Positions 6,464 through 14,704 of a stretch of 18,300 nt of DNA are shown here, in pieces. A program made the position numbers and the translations under genes. The DNA lies in assembly GCA_900128585.1 (NCBI GenBank), contig LT642431.1, positions 1-18,300 of the forward strand, read 5' to 3'. The notes under the pieces are model-generated. The model saw only the letters and a program-made list of their open reading frames with translations. It made no database searches and was not told the DNA's origin. The DNA comes from Stramenopiles sp. TOSAG23-3 (taxonomy: Eukaryota; Sar). The stretch's first letter is position 1. Each line of letters opens with the position of its first letter.

Positions 6464-9400
6464 CTAAAGGTCGTACGTCCCACACTCTTCGGGGCGATAC
6501 ATCCTTGTAATTACCGACAGATGGTTAATCACAGTACCACCCGACGACGAACCCAACTTGATGGTGTACTTCTTCTTTGGGCGGAAGGCACGCTTTTTCT
6601 CCCGGTCTCGTTTACGATTGCACTCCAAGCACACCAGTTTGTTGTCCATAGACTGCTCCATCATCTCTTCTATGTCCTCAAATTCCAACTTGGACAGTTT
6701 TGTTCGGGTATAACCGCTCAGGCCTTTGTAAGTTTGGCAGTACATGCAGCGTAACTTTTTGGCTTGTAATTTTCTTGCAGATGGGCGACGTTTGTAAGCC
6801 TTTTCTAAGCCGTAACCTCGGACCTGCAGCGCTATTTTTCCTCGTCTTTCAAGCAAGTACACTTTGATAACATTCACCACGGGTGAAGCTATGCCACAGT
6901 TTTGTATGTCCAAAAGCATCAGCGTATCGTTCTTCAGTATCGTTTGCATGTTCTTTTGCAAATAATTTGCCCCAAAGGTAATTTTTTTATTGTCCTTAAG
7001 GACCAAACGCCTCAAATACTTGGAACTTGCGAGCCCATCAAATATTTTCATTGCGCCTTCGTAACCTATCCCCGTGTTCGTTAAATCCAGCGACTTTAGT
7101 TTTCCGTTGTTTCCCCCGATGAACTTTGCAAAGATCTTCGCCCCTGCATCACCAATATTGTCGCCGCAAAGGGATATGTGTTCTAATGCCGTGCGCTGCC
7201 CCAATACATTTCGCAAAAGTGGAAATGCAATTCCGTCCGAGGTCAAATTGTTTCCGCCCATTTTTAGGGATGTTAGTGTAGCGTTTGTCCTGAGCGACTC
7301 TACCACAAGAGCAAGGTTCTCGTCCCCCAGGTTGTTGTTTGAAATATCTAAATCTGTGAGTGTGCCCCCCTCCCCGTTTTCAAACAAAAACACACTGAGG
7401 GCTAAGGCAGCGTCTTGTCTCTCTCCGGCTGTAGTTTTTAGTGCGATAGATTCATCGTCGCCGTCTTCTGAGCCGTCGCTCTCACTGCTGCTATCAGACA
7501 AGCTCTGTTGGCCAGTGTACATGGAATCCCCTTCCAACGACCGGATCTTGTACTCTGCGGGAACAAACCCAATTATTGGTGGTCTCTTTTTTATAGGACC
7601 CAAGATGCTGTCAACTTCGCTGTATATCTCGCTAATTACAGACTCGTCTTCGGACTCCTCTTCCGCACTGCTCCCGTTTTCGGCTGCATGCACTGCTGCC
7701 TCTAGTTCTCGCTGTTCTTCCTCTGCGATGAGAATCTTTTCCAACGTATGAAGCAATTTTGGCTCGAGCTCGTCGAGCTCAGTTGCCAGCTGCCTGCATT
7801 GTTTTTCTCGATCACGAATTTTTTCATTGCGCATGCGTACACCTCGATTTGGGCGAGCAGAGCTTTTTATTCGGATTATTTCGTCTTTCAAAGACTGAAT
7901 TTCATTTTCCAACTCATGAAGCAGAACCAGCTTCCCCTCTTTTGTGGCTTCTATTGTTGCCTTGTCTTCCAATAATTTGGCAAAATTGTTGTTTCGCGCT
8001 TCTTCCGCCGCCTTTTCATCATCTTCTACTTGCCGATCTCTGTGGGAAAACAGTGTATTTGAAAGGTTCAAAGACACGAGGCTCGATTTGAACTGCAAGT
8101 GCTTCAGCAGCTTGGAAAACGCCCCCCGGTTTGCTATGGGGTTCGAAGACAGGTTCAAATGAGTTAACACTCGATTGATGTGCAAGGTCTCTGCAATACG
8201 CATAGCCCCATTGCAGGATATTTCATTATTTTCCAATTGCAGGGATACCAACTGTGGCTCATTTACAAGACGATCACTGCAGCTTTTTCCCATTTTTGCG
8301 TCTATCAATTCAGCAATTGTGATTACGCCTTCATCCCCAAACTCATTATTGCACACACGAAGCTCAGTCAGGCTACTGTTTTCTTTCAAGGCCTCCGCGA
8401 TCATAGCAATCCTTTTTGGGTTGAGCAAGATGTCACCGTACGCGTCTCCCCGCAAAGACTTTTCTTGGGCGTCCAAGTCAAGCAGTTTGAGCCCCCGGTG
8501 TCGCCTTAAACCTTTGGCGAGTTCATCCACAAGCTTGTCGCACATATGGAGCTCACAAAGGCGCAACGTATCCAAACGGCAAGGGTGCGCCCCTGTACCA
8601 AAAACAGATGTCCGCATTACCATTTCCGACGCAACAAACGCACCAATATTCCCCGTGCATGTTGACACCTTTAATTTCCGGACCTTGTTCTGCAGCACGT
8701 CTCGCACTGGCATTCCACAAAAGGTTTTGAGCGTGTGCGTTGACGTCAGCGCTTTTCCGAATTCTAACGCAGTTTCTGGCTCCGTGTACACAGTTTCCAT
8801 GTTTAAGTGAAACAAGTGAGTATTTCTCGGCAATGCTTTCGCTATCCTCATCAAACCAGAAAAATCAACAGCGTGGGACTCCATGTGCTGCGAAAGTAGT
8901 GTTTCCGAAATGTCCAACTCCGTCAAATTGCAGTTTTGTTCAAGGGCTATAGCAAGCGCTCGTGCACCTTCACAGTACAGTTTGTTCCCCCGTAGGTTCA
9001 GTGCTCTCAATCGGCATTTTTTGTCCGCTATAGCACTTGCAAACCTTTCAAACCCAACGTACTCTTGACCAGTTGCCCCAGTTAATGAATTGTACGACAA
9101 ATCGATTTGCAAAATTCCACTTTGCTTCAGGCTCAAAATGTGGGAAAGTCCTCCGAGATCTCTGTGATCCAGGCCACAACAGGACAAATTGACAATTTTT
9201 AACGAGGAGAAATCGCCGTGAAGTTTAAACAATTTCTGTACCGCGGCATGCCCTTCTTCGTGTGCTTCCTCTAGACCATCCCACAAACGCCAGTCCCCCA
9301 CCGACGCGCTCTGAACATCCCGCAAAATGGGAGTGATCAAATCGTGCCGACTGCGGTTTTGCCGACTGCAGTTTTGCCGACTGCGGTTTTGGCGACTGCG

Positions 9401-10489
9401 GCTTTGACGGCTACGGCTCTGACGGCTGCGGCTTCGGCGACTGGGGCTTCCCTGGCGGCTACGGCTTCGGCGACTAGGACTTCCTTGGCGGCTAGGACAT
9501 CTCTGACGACTAGGACTTCTCTGACGACAGCGAGTTTGGTGACTGGGACTTCCCTGGCGGCTGCCGGGACTCCGATTTCGGCTGCGCCGGGAACCCGCTC
9601 TGCTCCCGAGACGACTGCGCCGACTTCCAGCACGACTGCTAAGATTTGCTCTACTATGCACGCTACTTCGACTACTGCTATAATCTGCCGTGCGTTCTCT
9701 AGAACGGGAGGAACCTTTCCCAGAATTCAATCCCAAGCTTTGCCTGCTACCGCTCTGACTTCTAAAATGCCGGCTACTAGGCGGCGTTTCGATACTGCCG
9801 AACCCCGTCCACCATTCAGGGAAGCTCTCTTCCAAGGGACCATCCGTTTTTGTGGCCTCGCCACGCCTTCCATATTGGCCTCGCTGTATTCTATCGACAA
9901 CGGGGGTTCGTGCTATTTCCATGGCTTCTTTAATATCTACAATGCCCTTCGTCTCTGTCCATTTATTCAGCTGTTTTATTGTTGGAAAAAAGTGAATACC
10001 ATCTGTGGTGAAATTACCATTTGTCGAATCTCTAAGTTTTCTGATGGCTTCCGGGACTACCGGTTCTTCGGACTTTCCAGAGCTACCGTCGTCCGAGGTG
10101 GAGGCGTGAAACAAGCCCTCAAAACCACCTGGGGACGGTGCATTTGGAGCCATCAGCGCATTTTTTGGCTTCGGGGGAGGCAGAACCAGCACTTCGGGGG
10201 GGCCACCAAACTCCGGCGGAACTACGACGCCTGAAATTTTACACCGTTTCAGCATTAACTCAAGAGTGGCCTCTGCGGAAAATGATAGACCATGGTAAGC
10301 CTTGGCAAACTGGCGCAAGTCATCCGCCTTTTCTTTTAACTCCTTTTCTTTCTCTTGCAACTTTACCCACTTATTCAAGTCTCTCATAGACCCAAAAAAA
10401 TTAACATTGTCTATGGTGAACTTGCCCTTCTTTTTTGGAGTGACGGTAGCACTCTTCTGAGACCCCTTTCGCCTCGAGCGCCGCGGCAT
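6464..10489 (-). CDS. Large RS-rich, leucine-rich-repeat and coiled-coil protein
   Basis: This is a 1341-residue intronless protein. From the N-terminus it has: a basic leader; a 20-residue motif at residues 22-41 that recurs at 158-177 (pattern G-[KN]-F-T-x-D-x3-F-F-x2-[MI]-[RK]-[DQ]-L-N-K-W); a disordered region; an Arg/Ser repeat region at about 230-390; a first LRR block at about 430-815 of the ribonuclease-inhibitor type (LRALNLRGNKLYCEGARALA and similar); a charged coiled coil at about 815-955 ending in an acidic patch; a second LRR block at about 1040-1200; and a basic C-terminus with paired CxxC motifs (CMYCQ near 1246, CLEC near 1284) that could bind zinc. The RS region suggests nuclear speckle or RNA-processing links; the LRRs suggest protein binding. 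I cannot name an orthologue. The start at 10489 is the first ATG of the frame and begins a basic, RS-like leader. Confidence 0.85.
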   Translation of the reverse strand: MPRRSRRKGSQKSATVTPKKKGKFTIDNVNFFGSMRDLNKWVKLQEKEKELKEKADDLRQFAKAYHGLSFSAEATLELMLKRCKISGVVVPPEFGGPPEVLVLPPPKPKNALMAPNAPSPGGFEGLFHASTSDDGSSGKSEEPVVPEAIRKLRDSTNGNFTTDGIHFFPTIKQLNKWTETKGIVDIKEAMEIARTPVVDRIQRGQYGRRGEATKTDGPLEESFPEWWTGFGSIETPPSSRHFRSQSGSRQSLGLNSGKGSSRSRERTADYSSSRSSVHSRANLSSRAGSRRSRLGSRAGSRRSRNRSPGSRQGSPSHQTRCRQRSPSRQRCPSRQGSPSRRSRSRQGSPSRRSRSRQSRSRQSRSRQNRSRQNCSRQNRSRHDLITPILRDVQSASVGDWRLWDGLEEAHEEGHAAVQKLFKLHGDFSSLKIVNLSCCGLDHRDLGGLSHILSLKQSGILQIDLSYNSLTGATGQEYVGFERFASAIADKKCRLRALNLRGNKLYCEGARALAIALEQNCNLTELDISETLLSQHMESHAVDFSGLMRIAKALPRNTHLFHLNMETVYTEPETALEFGKALTSTHTLKTFCGMPVRDVLQNKVRKLKVSTCTGNIGAFVASEMVMRTSVFGTGAHPCRLDTLRLCELHMCDKLVDELAKGLRRHRGLKLLDLDAQEKSLRGDAYGDILLNPKRIAMIAEALKENSSLTELRVCNNEFGDEGVITIAELIDAKMGKSCSDRLVNEPQLVSLQLENNEISCNGAMRIAETLHINRVLTHLNLSSNPIANRGAFSKLLKHLQFKSSLVSLNLSNTLFSHRDRQVEDDEKAAEEARNNNFAKLLEDKATIEATKEGKLVLLHELENEIQSLKDEIIRIKSSARPNRGVRMRNEKIRDREKQCRQLATELDELEPKLLHTLEKILIAEEEQRELEAAVHAAENGSSAEEESEDESVISEIYSEVDSILGPIKKRPPIIGFVPAEYKIRSLEGDSMYTGQQSLSDSSSESDGSEDGDDESIALKTTAGERQDAALALSVFLFENGEGGTLTDLDISNNNLGDENLALVVESLRTNATLTSLKMGGNNLTSDGIAFPLLRNVLGQRTALEHISLCGDNIGDAGAKIFAKFIGGNNGKLKSLDLTNTGIGYEGAMKIFDGLASSKYLRRLVLKDNKKITFGANYLQKNMQTILKNDTLMLLDIQNCGIASPVVNVIKVYLLERRGKIALQVRGYGLEKAYKRRPSARKLQAKKLRCMYCQTYKGLSGYTRTKLSKLEFEDIEEMMEQSMDNKLVCLECNRKRDREKKRAFRPKKKYTIKLGSSSGGTVINHLSVITRMYRPEECGTYDL
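9340..9560 (-). repeat. Coding tandem repeat of the RS region (15-base units at its 3' part)
   Basis: Within the LRR gene the DNA is a degenerate tandem array. The clearest part encodes RQSRS RQSRS RQNRS RQNCS RQNRS, a period of five residues (15 bases), at about 9342-9420. Upstream in the protein the array changes to RQGSPSRRS-type units of about eight residues. The plus strand of the array shows GCCGACTGCGGTTTT-type units. Confidence 0.75.
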
Positions 10490-11436
10490 CAGGCAGACTC
10501 GTTTACTCTATCTAAGCGATGGGTTGCTTTATTCCTGTCTATTAATGCGCCCAACACACTCCTCAATACTTCCCCAAAAACAGCGCGTCAAAACAGTTAA
10601 CGAGTAAAGAATCAGCTGTAACAATTGCACATCTACTCTATTTCTTTTGAACAGAGGAAACAAACTATCTCTAACTCGTCTCAACCAATATTCTCGTTCA
10701 TATTAACATTCTTACTTCCCCTTTCTTGCTTGAGACCTGAGAACTTCGAGAAACAGAAGAAGTAGTAATAAAATGATGGAGGTAGGACTAATAATAAATA
10801 AAAATAGTCCGTCTAATATAGTAACCGTACCGACCGTAGTACGAAATAGCAACACAACAAGCACAATTTTGTTCTTGTTGCTTGTTTTAGTCTAGTCTAC
10901 TAATTTTATATTTTTTACTGTGCATGTGATAATAGCATAGGAATAGCAAGTAGTTCTTGGAGAGATGAAATTTTTTAACAATAACGGATCAACAAAGAAG
11001 ACGACAAAATGGAAGAAGAAGAAATGAACACATCTTCTTCTTCTCCTCTCTGCTCCACCATTGTGTGTTCTTATTTTATTGTTATTATTGGATAAAATAA
11101 AAAATCATCTCATTATGTATTCTCATTGAATTTATTAGACGACTCTCTATTAGGAATTCTTCCCAAAAAATAAAAAATATATTTTTTATTTTTTTTTTTT
11201 AGAAAACTTTTTTTTTTTTTTAAATATCATCATCCTCATCATCCCCGCCGTCGTCGATCGCGATCCATCAAACTAATATCATCATTCATTTCATCATTTT
11301 ATCAAACTTCGTGGAATGATTATTAATCCCATGGTGATTCTTATAAAACTGATTGTTTAATGTGATTGTACCGAACAAGTAAGTTTCGCAGCCAATTTAG
11401 TTGCCATCCAGTCAAAGCGAAGCGTATACGAAAGGA
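10490..11436. promoter_or_regulatory. Divergent promoter spacer, 947 bases
   Basis: This is a shared upstream region of the LRR gene (-) and the 5-phosphatase gene (+), with no supported gene. It contains a GAA-to-CTT mirror (11012-11043), poly-A/T runs at about 11165-11222, a run of ATC units (about 11226-11243 and 11278-11300), and a GC island (CCCCGCCGTCGTCG) with the 10-base palindrome GATCGCGATC (11256-11265). The GC island lies about 190 bases before the 5-phosphatase start. Confidence 0.5.
11012..11043. repeat. GAA/CTT inverted repeat at the strand-switch point
   Basis: GAAGAAGAAGA (11012-11022) and TCTTCTTCTTC (11033-11043) are perfect 11-base inverted arms around a 10-base loop. Purines face the minus-strand gene and pyrimidines face the plus-strand gene, so each gene has a pyrimidine tract on its own coding strand. 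Confidence 0.55.
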
Positions 11437-12633
11437 ATGGCCTCGAGTGTAGCTGGGGGTGGCGCTTTGGCGCCGGGTGAAGACAACGCCTCCGTTGGTT
11501 TGGGGGCAAAGGGGAAACTTACCATTAAAGCTGTTACGTGGAATGCCCACGGGAAAACTCCAAAACAAATGGGCGTAGACGAAAATCTTGCCAAAATATT
11601 TCAGACCGAAACGAAACCAGATATTTTTGTCGTCTCTTTGCAAGAAATTGTGCCCTTGGACGTGGACCACATTTTTTTTGACCTTGCTGGAGACATCGAC
11701 GCCAAACGTATCGAGTGGACAGCAAAAATTGCTAAGGCTGTTAACGAAGGTTTGCCAGCAGAAAAACAGTACTTGGTTTCCAGCACCCGTGCCGTCGTTG
11801 GTACCTACCTGCTCGTTTTGGTAAAGTCGCTGCATAAAGCGCACGTGTCTATCCGCGAAGATCTAGATATCAATTTGCAACTGGCTTTTTTTGGTTTGCT
11901 GTCTTTTGGAAATAAAGCCGCGGCTCTGCACCGCCTCAAAATTTATGGATGTACCTTTTGTTTTGTCAGTGTTCACCTGGCTGCGCATAGGCCAAACGTG
12001 AACGGGCGAATTGAACATGTTAATTACATAATTCAAGAAACTCGCTTTGCACAGTCCCAACCAGTACGCTTGGAGGAGCATGACTTTGGATTCTTTCTTG
12101 GAGACACCAATTTTCGAATTCTGGAAACGCTGGGCGCGGAAGAGGGCTACAGCCTTGCCAACGAAGGCAGGTACTCGGATTTGAGCAAGCATGACCAACT
12201 GCATGATTTACAAAAGAAGAGGATTATTTTGAGCAATTGGAAGGAGGGGGAGTTGAATTTTAAACCTAGCTATAAACTAGACCTAAAGGCAAAAGCGAAG
12301 GGGTCGTACAAAGTAGCAGAGAATAACCTGGAGAAGTATGTGCCTGCATGGACGGACCGGATACTGTATAGGAGCAAGCACGTCGACCAGTGCGTTAGTG
12401 TTCAACAATACACTTCCGTCGAATTAGACACACCCGTCTCCGACCATTACCCTGTTGTGGGTGTTTTCGAAATTGATGTGCAACAGTATTTAAATATCAA
12501 GAAACTGGATCAAGAAGCATTAGCGAAGTTCCCGGGAACGAGTGCCTCGGATTCTTTTGCGGAAGAAGGCTACACTGGAGGCGTGTTCTGGTGCGGCGGA
12601 AAACGAAGCTCCCCTGGGAAGCTCTGGAAATGA
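11437..12633 (+). CDS. Inositol-polyphosphate 5-phosphatase (IPPc domain)
   Basis: This 398-residue protein is almost entirely one endonuclease/exonuclease/phosphatase-fold catalytic domain of the IPPc type. This class removes the 5-phosphate from inositol phosphates and phosphoinositides such as PI(4,5)P2, using Mg. The catalytic signatures are in order: TWNAHG (Asn36), SLQEI (Glu70), VHLAAH (His180, family SHLAAG), FLGDTNFRI (Asp223, family GDLNYR), PAWTDRIL (Trp305, family PSWCDRIL) and SDHYPV (His337, family SDHKPV). All the usual metal and phosphate ligands appear present. No SH2, PH, SAC or CaaX-type tail is seen; the last 40 residues are Gly/Ser/Lys-rich with no known domain. I chose ATG 11437. 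The frame is open a little further upstream, but 11437 is its first ATG. It has no introns, and its pathway is phosphoinositide turnover at membranes. Confidence 0.92.
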   Translation: MASSVAGGGALAPGEDNASVGLGAKGKLTIKAVTWNAHGKTPKQMGVDENLAKIFQTETKPDIFVVSLQEIVPLDVDHIFFDLAGDIDAKRIEWTAKIAKAVNEGLPAEKQYLVSSTRAVVGTYLLVLVKSLHKAHVSIREDLDINLQLAFFGLLSFGNKAAALHRLKIYGCTFCFVSVHLAAHRPNVNGRIEHVNYIIQETRFAQSQPVRLEEHDFGFFLGDTNFRILETLGAEEGYSLANEGRYSDLSKHDQLHDLQKKRIILSNWKEGELNFKPSYKLDLKAKAKGSYKVAENNLEKYVPAWTDRILYRSKHVDQCVSVQQYTSVELDTPVSDHYPVVGVFEIDVQQYLNIKKLDQEALAKFPGTSASDSFAEEGYTGGVFWCGGKRSSPGKLWK

Positions 12634-12863
12634 ACTATGAAAAAAAACAACGTTATATAGTATGTTTTAATACGATCAAAAAAGAAAAAAGAAGGTAAAC
12701 CGTTCAAGAACCCGAACTCCTCCTTGTTCCAGAATGCGAAAAAATATTCTGATATGTCAAACTATCATAAGATTGTTTGAGACAGCGGCTGTTATTGTTT
12801 TGTAGATGCCTGGATATGTAAAAAAACAAATTATATTTGCCTGGATATGTTCAGTGTTTTAGG

Positions 12864-12900
12864 TATGATATGATATCAAAAAACAAATTATCATATCATA
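12864..12900. repeat. Perfect 12-base hairpin abutting the fold-back element
   Basis: TATGATATGATA (12864-12875) and TATCATATCATA (12889-12900) are exact reverse complements around a 13-base A-rich loop. It ends exactly where the fold-back element begins. It lies about 230 bases after the 5-phosphatase stop codon, so it may be in the 3'UTR. Confidence 0.6.
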
Positions 12901-13083
12901 AACAAGAAAATTGGCTGTTATTTAAGTGATTAAAATTAATGTACTGCGAACTGAAATCTAGATTTAGACATTCTAGGTTTGCATTCCTTCATGAACTGCG
13001 AACATATAAACCTAAAAGTACAATATAGGGTATGAGGAAGCTAAATTTAATTACTTAAATAACTGTCAATTTTCTTGTTTTTA
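12898..13083. repeat. Fold-back (MITE-like) element, about 186 bases
   Basis: The left arm (12898-12936) and the right arm (13045-13083) match as inverted repeats over about 39 bases. Left has AATTGGCTGTTATTTAAGT; the right complement has AATTGACAGTTATTTAAGT, followed by TAATTAAATTTA. After the left arm come AATGTACTGCGAACTGAA and a palindrome, AAATCTAGATTT. The first about 60 bases are nearly identical to the left part of the 6025-6087 copy, so the two elements are clearly one family despite different interiors. Confidence 0.7.
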
Positions 13084-13345
13084 TCGTAAATTCTTAACTT
13101 GCGAGTGATGCACACACCACACAATTACTTCTCCTAAGAATTCTTTAAAAAAAATAAAATCTTATCAAATACAACTAAAAATAATCCAAACAAATAATAA
13201 GTACAAGAATCTCTTCTGTTTTTGTGTTTTTTCGTAATTAACCCGAAACGTGTTTTAATCGTTTCCCTCTCTCTCCTCCGTAATAAATTACTTCTTCGTA
13301 CAGTTACAGCATCTCTCAAGTAGAATGCGAAGAGCGATAACTTAC

Positions 13346-14704
13346 TCAAACGCCGGCTTCTTTGTTGCACATCTCATCCAGCATATTCACGCACATAAAC
13401 AAGGCGCGAGGAACGTGGAAGCATCCTTTGTACGGTCCACCCTTGAACGTCTGCGTAACTTCCCCTTGCCTATTGCAGTAGCCGTACCATTCGCCTCCTC
13501 GATCATTGTCTTTAAAATGCTCGATAGTGTATTTTGCTACCATGACGAAGCGGTCCCATAGTTTCTCGTCCCTGGTGATGTAGTAGCCCATACAGAAAGC
13601 AATCAAAGCCTCTGTGTGGGGCCACCACAATTTCATGTCCCATTCCAACTCCATTGGTGAGTACTTTTCACTGCAATCCAAAAAGTAAAATATCCCCCCA
13701 TGCTCCTTGTCCCAGCCGTAATCAAGGGCCCAGCATGCAATGTCTCTTCCAAGGGTCAAAGTCTCTTCTTTCCAGGCCTCGTCACGAACAATGCGTTGGG
13801 AAAATTGCATCAAGAACCAGCCGGCTTCAATGACGTGCCCTGGGTTTATGACACGCCCGGCGGAACCCTCTAGTTCTTCCCCGTCTTCTGCGCCGACTGT
13901 CTCCAGAACCCTTAAAATGGACTTTCCGTCGTCGGTATATTTAATGTGTTTTTTTATTTCCTTTATGCACCACCGCTCCTTTTGGTTGCAGATGTCGAGT
14001 AACGCGACGTCCTCATCGCCAGACAACAATCGCAATGGGGCAGCGTCGTTCTCATCAGGGTCACCAACCATTCCACGGATCTCATTGCACATGTTCAAAA
14101 GAATCATGGGAACCGCCAAGGACGAGGTGGCAGGCTGGCCTTTTCCATACTTCGAGCCTAACAGCCACGGTGTTTCAAACCATGTCAATATCAGCCGGAA
14201 CAGGTCCGTCGCGAGACGATAGAACACCCCAGCTTCTTCCTGTTGGCTGTTGGGCATTACGCGCGCAAGCTCTGCTAGGCCCATGCAGTAAAAGCATGCA
14301 CCCCAAGGCTTTCGTTGCATTTGGACTGGGGAACCGTCCTTTCCTAGCAGGAACCAAACCTGGCCATCTTCTTTTCGAACAGCGTGCTTTTGCAAAAATC
14401 GGGCCCCCAGCAGTGCCGAGTTCAAAACTTTGGTTTTGGACAGGACCCCCGACGCGTGCTCGCGAAGAAAAGTGTCGTCGACGCTCTCGGCCCCGTATAT
14501 TTTTGCCAGCATCCAAACCTGCCTCCCTTGCAGCCATACGTATTTACCAAAATCGAAGAGGCTCCCATCTTCGTGGATGCAATTGTAATACCCACCGTTT
14601 TCTTCGTCCAACGAGTGTTTAATCCACCAGGGCAAAACTTCAGAGTAAAGTTCACCCCGCAATTTGTTCAGCCAATACCGTGGGCTTTCTGGAGTGTCTG
14701 CCAT
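13346..14704 (-). CDS. RENBP: N-acylglucosamine 2-epimerase (renin-binding-protein type)
   Basis: This 452-residue protein is collinear with the AGE/RENBP family (about 390-430 residues), an (alpha/alpha)6 barrel enzyme. The family interconverts N-acetylglucosamine and N-acetylmannosamine, feeding sialic-acid synthesis or amino-sugar salvage; it is cytosolic and ATP-stimulated. Signatures are LPWWIKHSLDEENGGYYNC, FGKYVWLQGRQVWM (Arg61), GHVIEAGWFL (His290), LWWPHTEALIA (His363) and FKGGPYKGCFHVPRALFMC at the C-terminus. The Arg, His and Glu positions expected in the active site are retained. An extra polar stretch of about 25 residues near residues 220-280 (GDEDVALLD to EDGEELEG) helps explain the greater length. 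The start at 14704 is the first ATG and gives the usual family N-terminus. No signal peptide or intron is seen. Some homologues prefer other sugars (cellobiose epimerases), but the GHVIEAGW and KYVWLQGRQ blocks favour AGE. Confidence 0.92.
   Translation of the reverse strand: MADTPESPRYWLNKLRGELYSEVLPWWIKHSLDEENGGYYNCIHEDGSLFDFGKYVWLQGRQVWMLAKIYGAESVDDTFLREHASGVLSKTKVLNSALLGARFLQKHAVRKEDGQVWFLLGKDGSPVQMQRKPWGACFYCMGLAELARVMPNSQQEEAGVFYRLATDLFRLILTWFETPWLLGSKYGKGQPATSSLAVPMILLNMCNEIRGMVGDPDENDAAPLRLLSGDEDVALLDICNQKERWCIKEIKKHIKYTDDGKSILRVLETVGAEDGEELEGSAGRVINPGHVIEAGWFLMQFSQRIVRDEAWKEETLTLGRDIACWALDYGWDKEHGGIFYFLDCSEKYSPMELEWDMKLWWPHTEALIAFCMGYYITRDEKLWDRFVMVAKYTIEHFKDNDRGGEWYGYCNRQGEVTQTFKGGPYKGCFHVPRALFMCVNMLDEMCNKEAGV

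Larger units (their letters stand above)
12634..13345. other. Convergent 3'-3' spacer with hairpins and a fold-back element
   Basis: This is a 712-base AT-rich spacer between the 5-phosphatase and epimerase genes. It holds, in order: a partial repeat core (GGCTGTTATTGTTTTG, near 12788); a direct repeat GCCTGGATATGT at about 12807 and 12839; a perfect 12-base hairpin (12864-12900); and the fold-back element at 12898-13083. The open frame at 13134-13370 on the minus strand is the low-complexity 3' flank plus an off-frame piece of the epimerase, so no gene is called. Confidence 0.65.

Noticed and set aside
7074-7751. 225-residue plus-strand open frame (Ser/Pro-rich) opposite the LRR gene
   Set aside because: It lies wholly inside the confident minus-strand gene, and its low-complexity Ser content mirrors the acidic and LRR codons.
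9340-9560. Non-coding minisatellite
   Set aside because: The array stays in frame within the 1341-residue gene and encodes a continuous Arg/Ser region, so it is a coding repeat.
9344-10234. Long plus-strand open frame (296 residues, Ala/Thr-rich) opposite the LRR gene
   Set aside because: It is the antisense reading of the Arg/Ser repeat and its flanks. Its periodic Ala/Thr content follows from the codons of the real gene, and it has no recognisable domain.
13134-13370. 78-residue minus-strand frame after the epimerase
   Set aside because: It overlaps the epimerase end in another frame and runs into AT-rich 3' sequence; nothing in it looks conserved.
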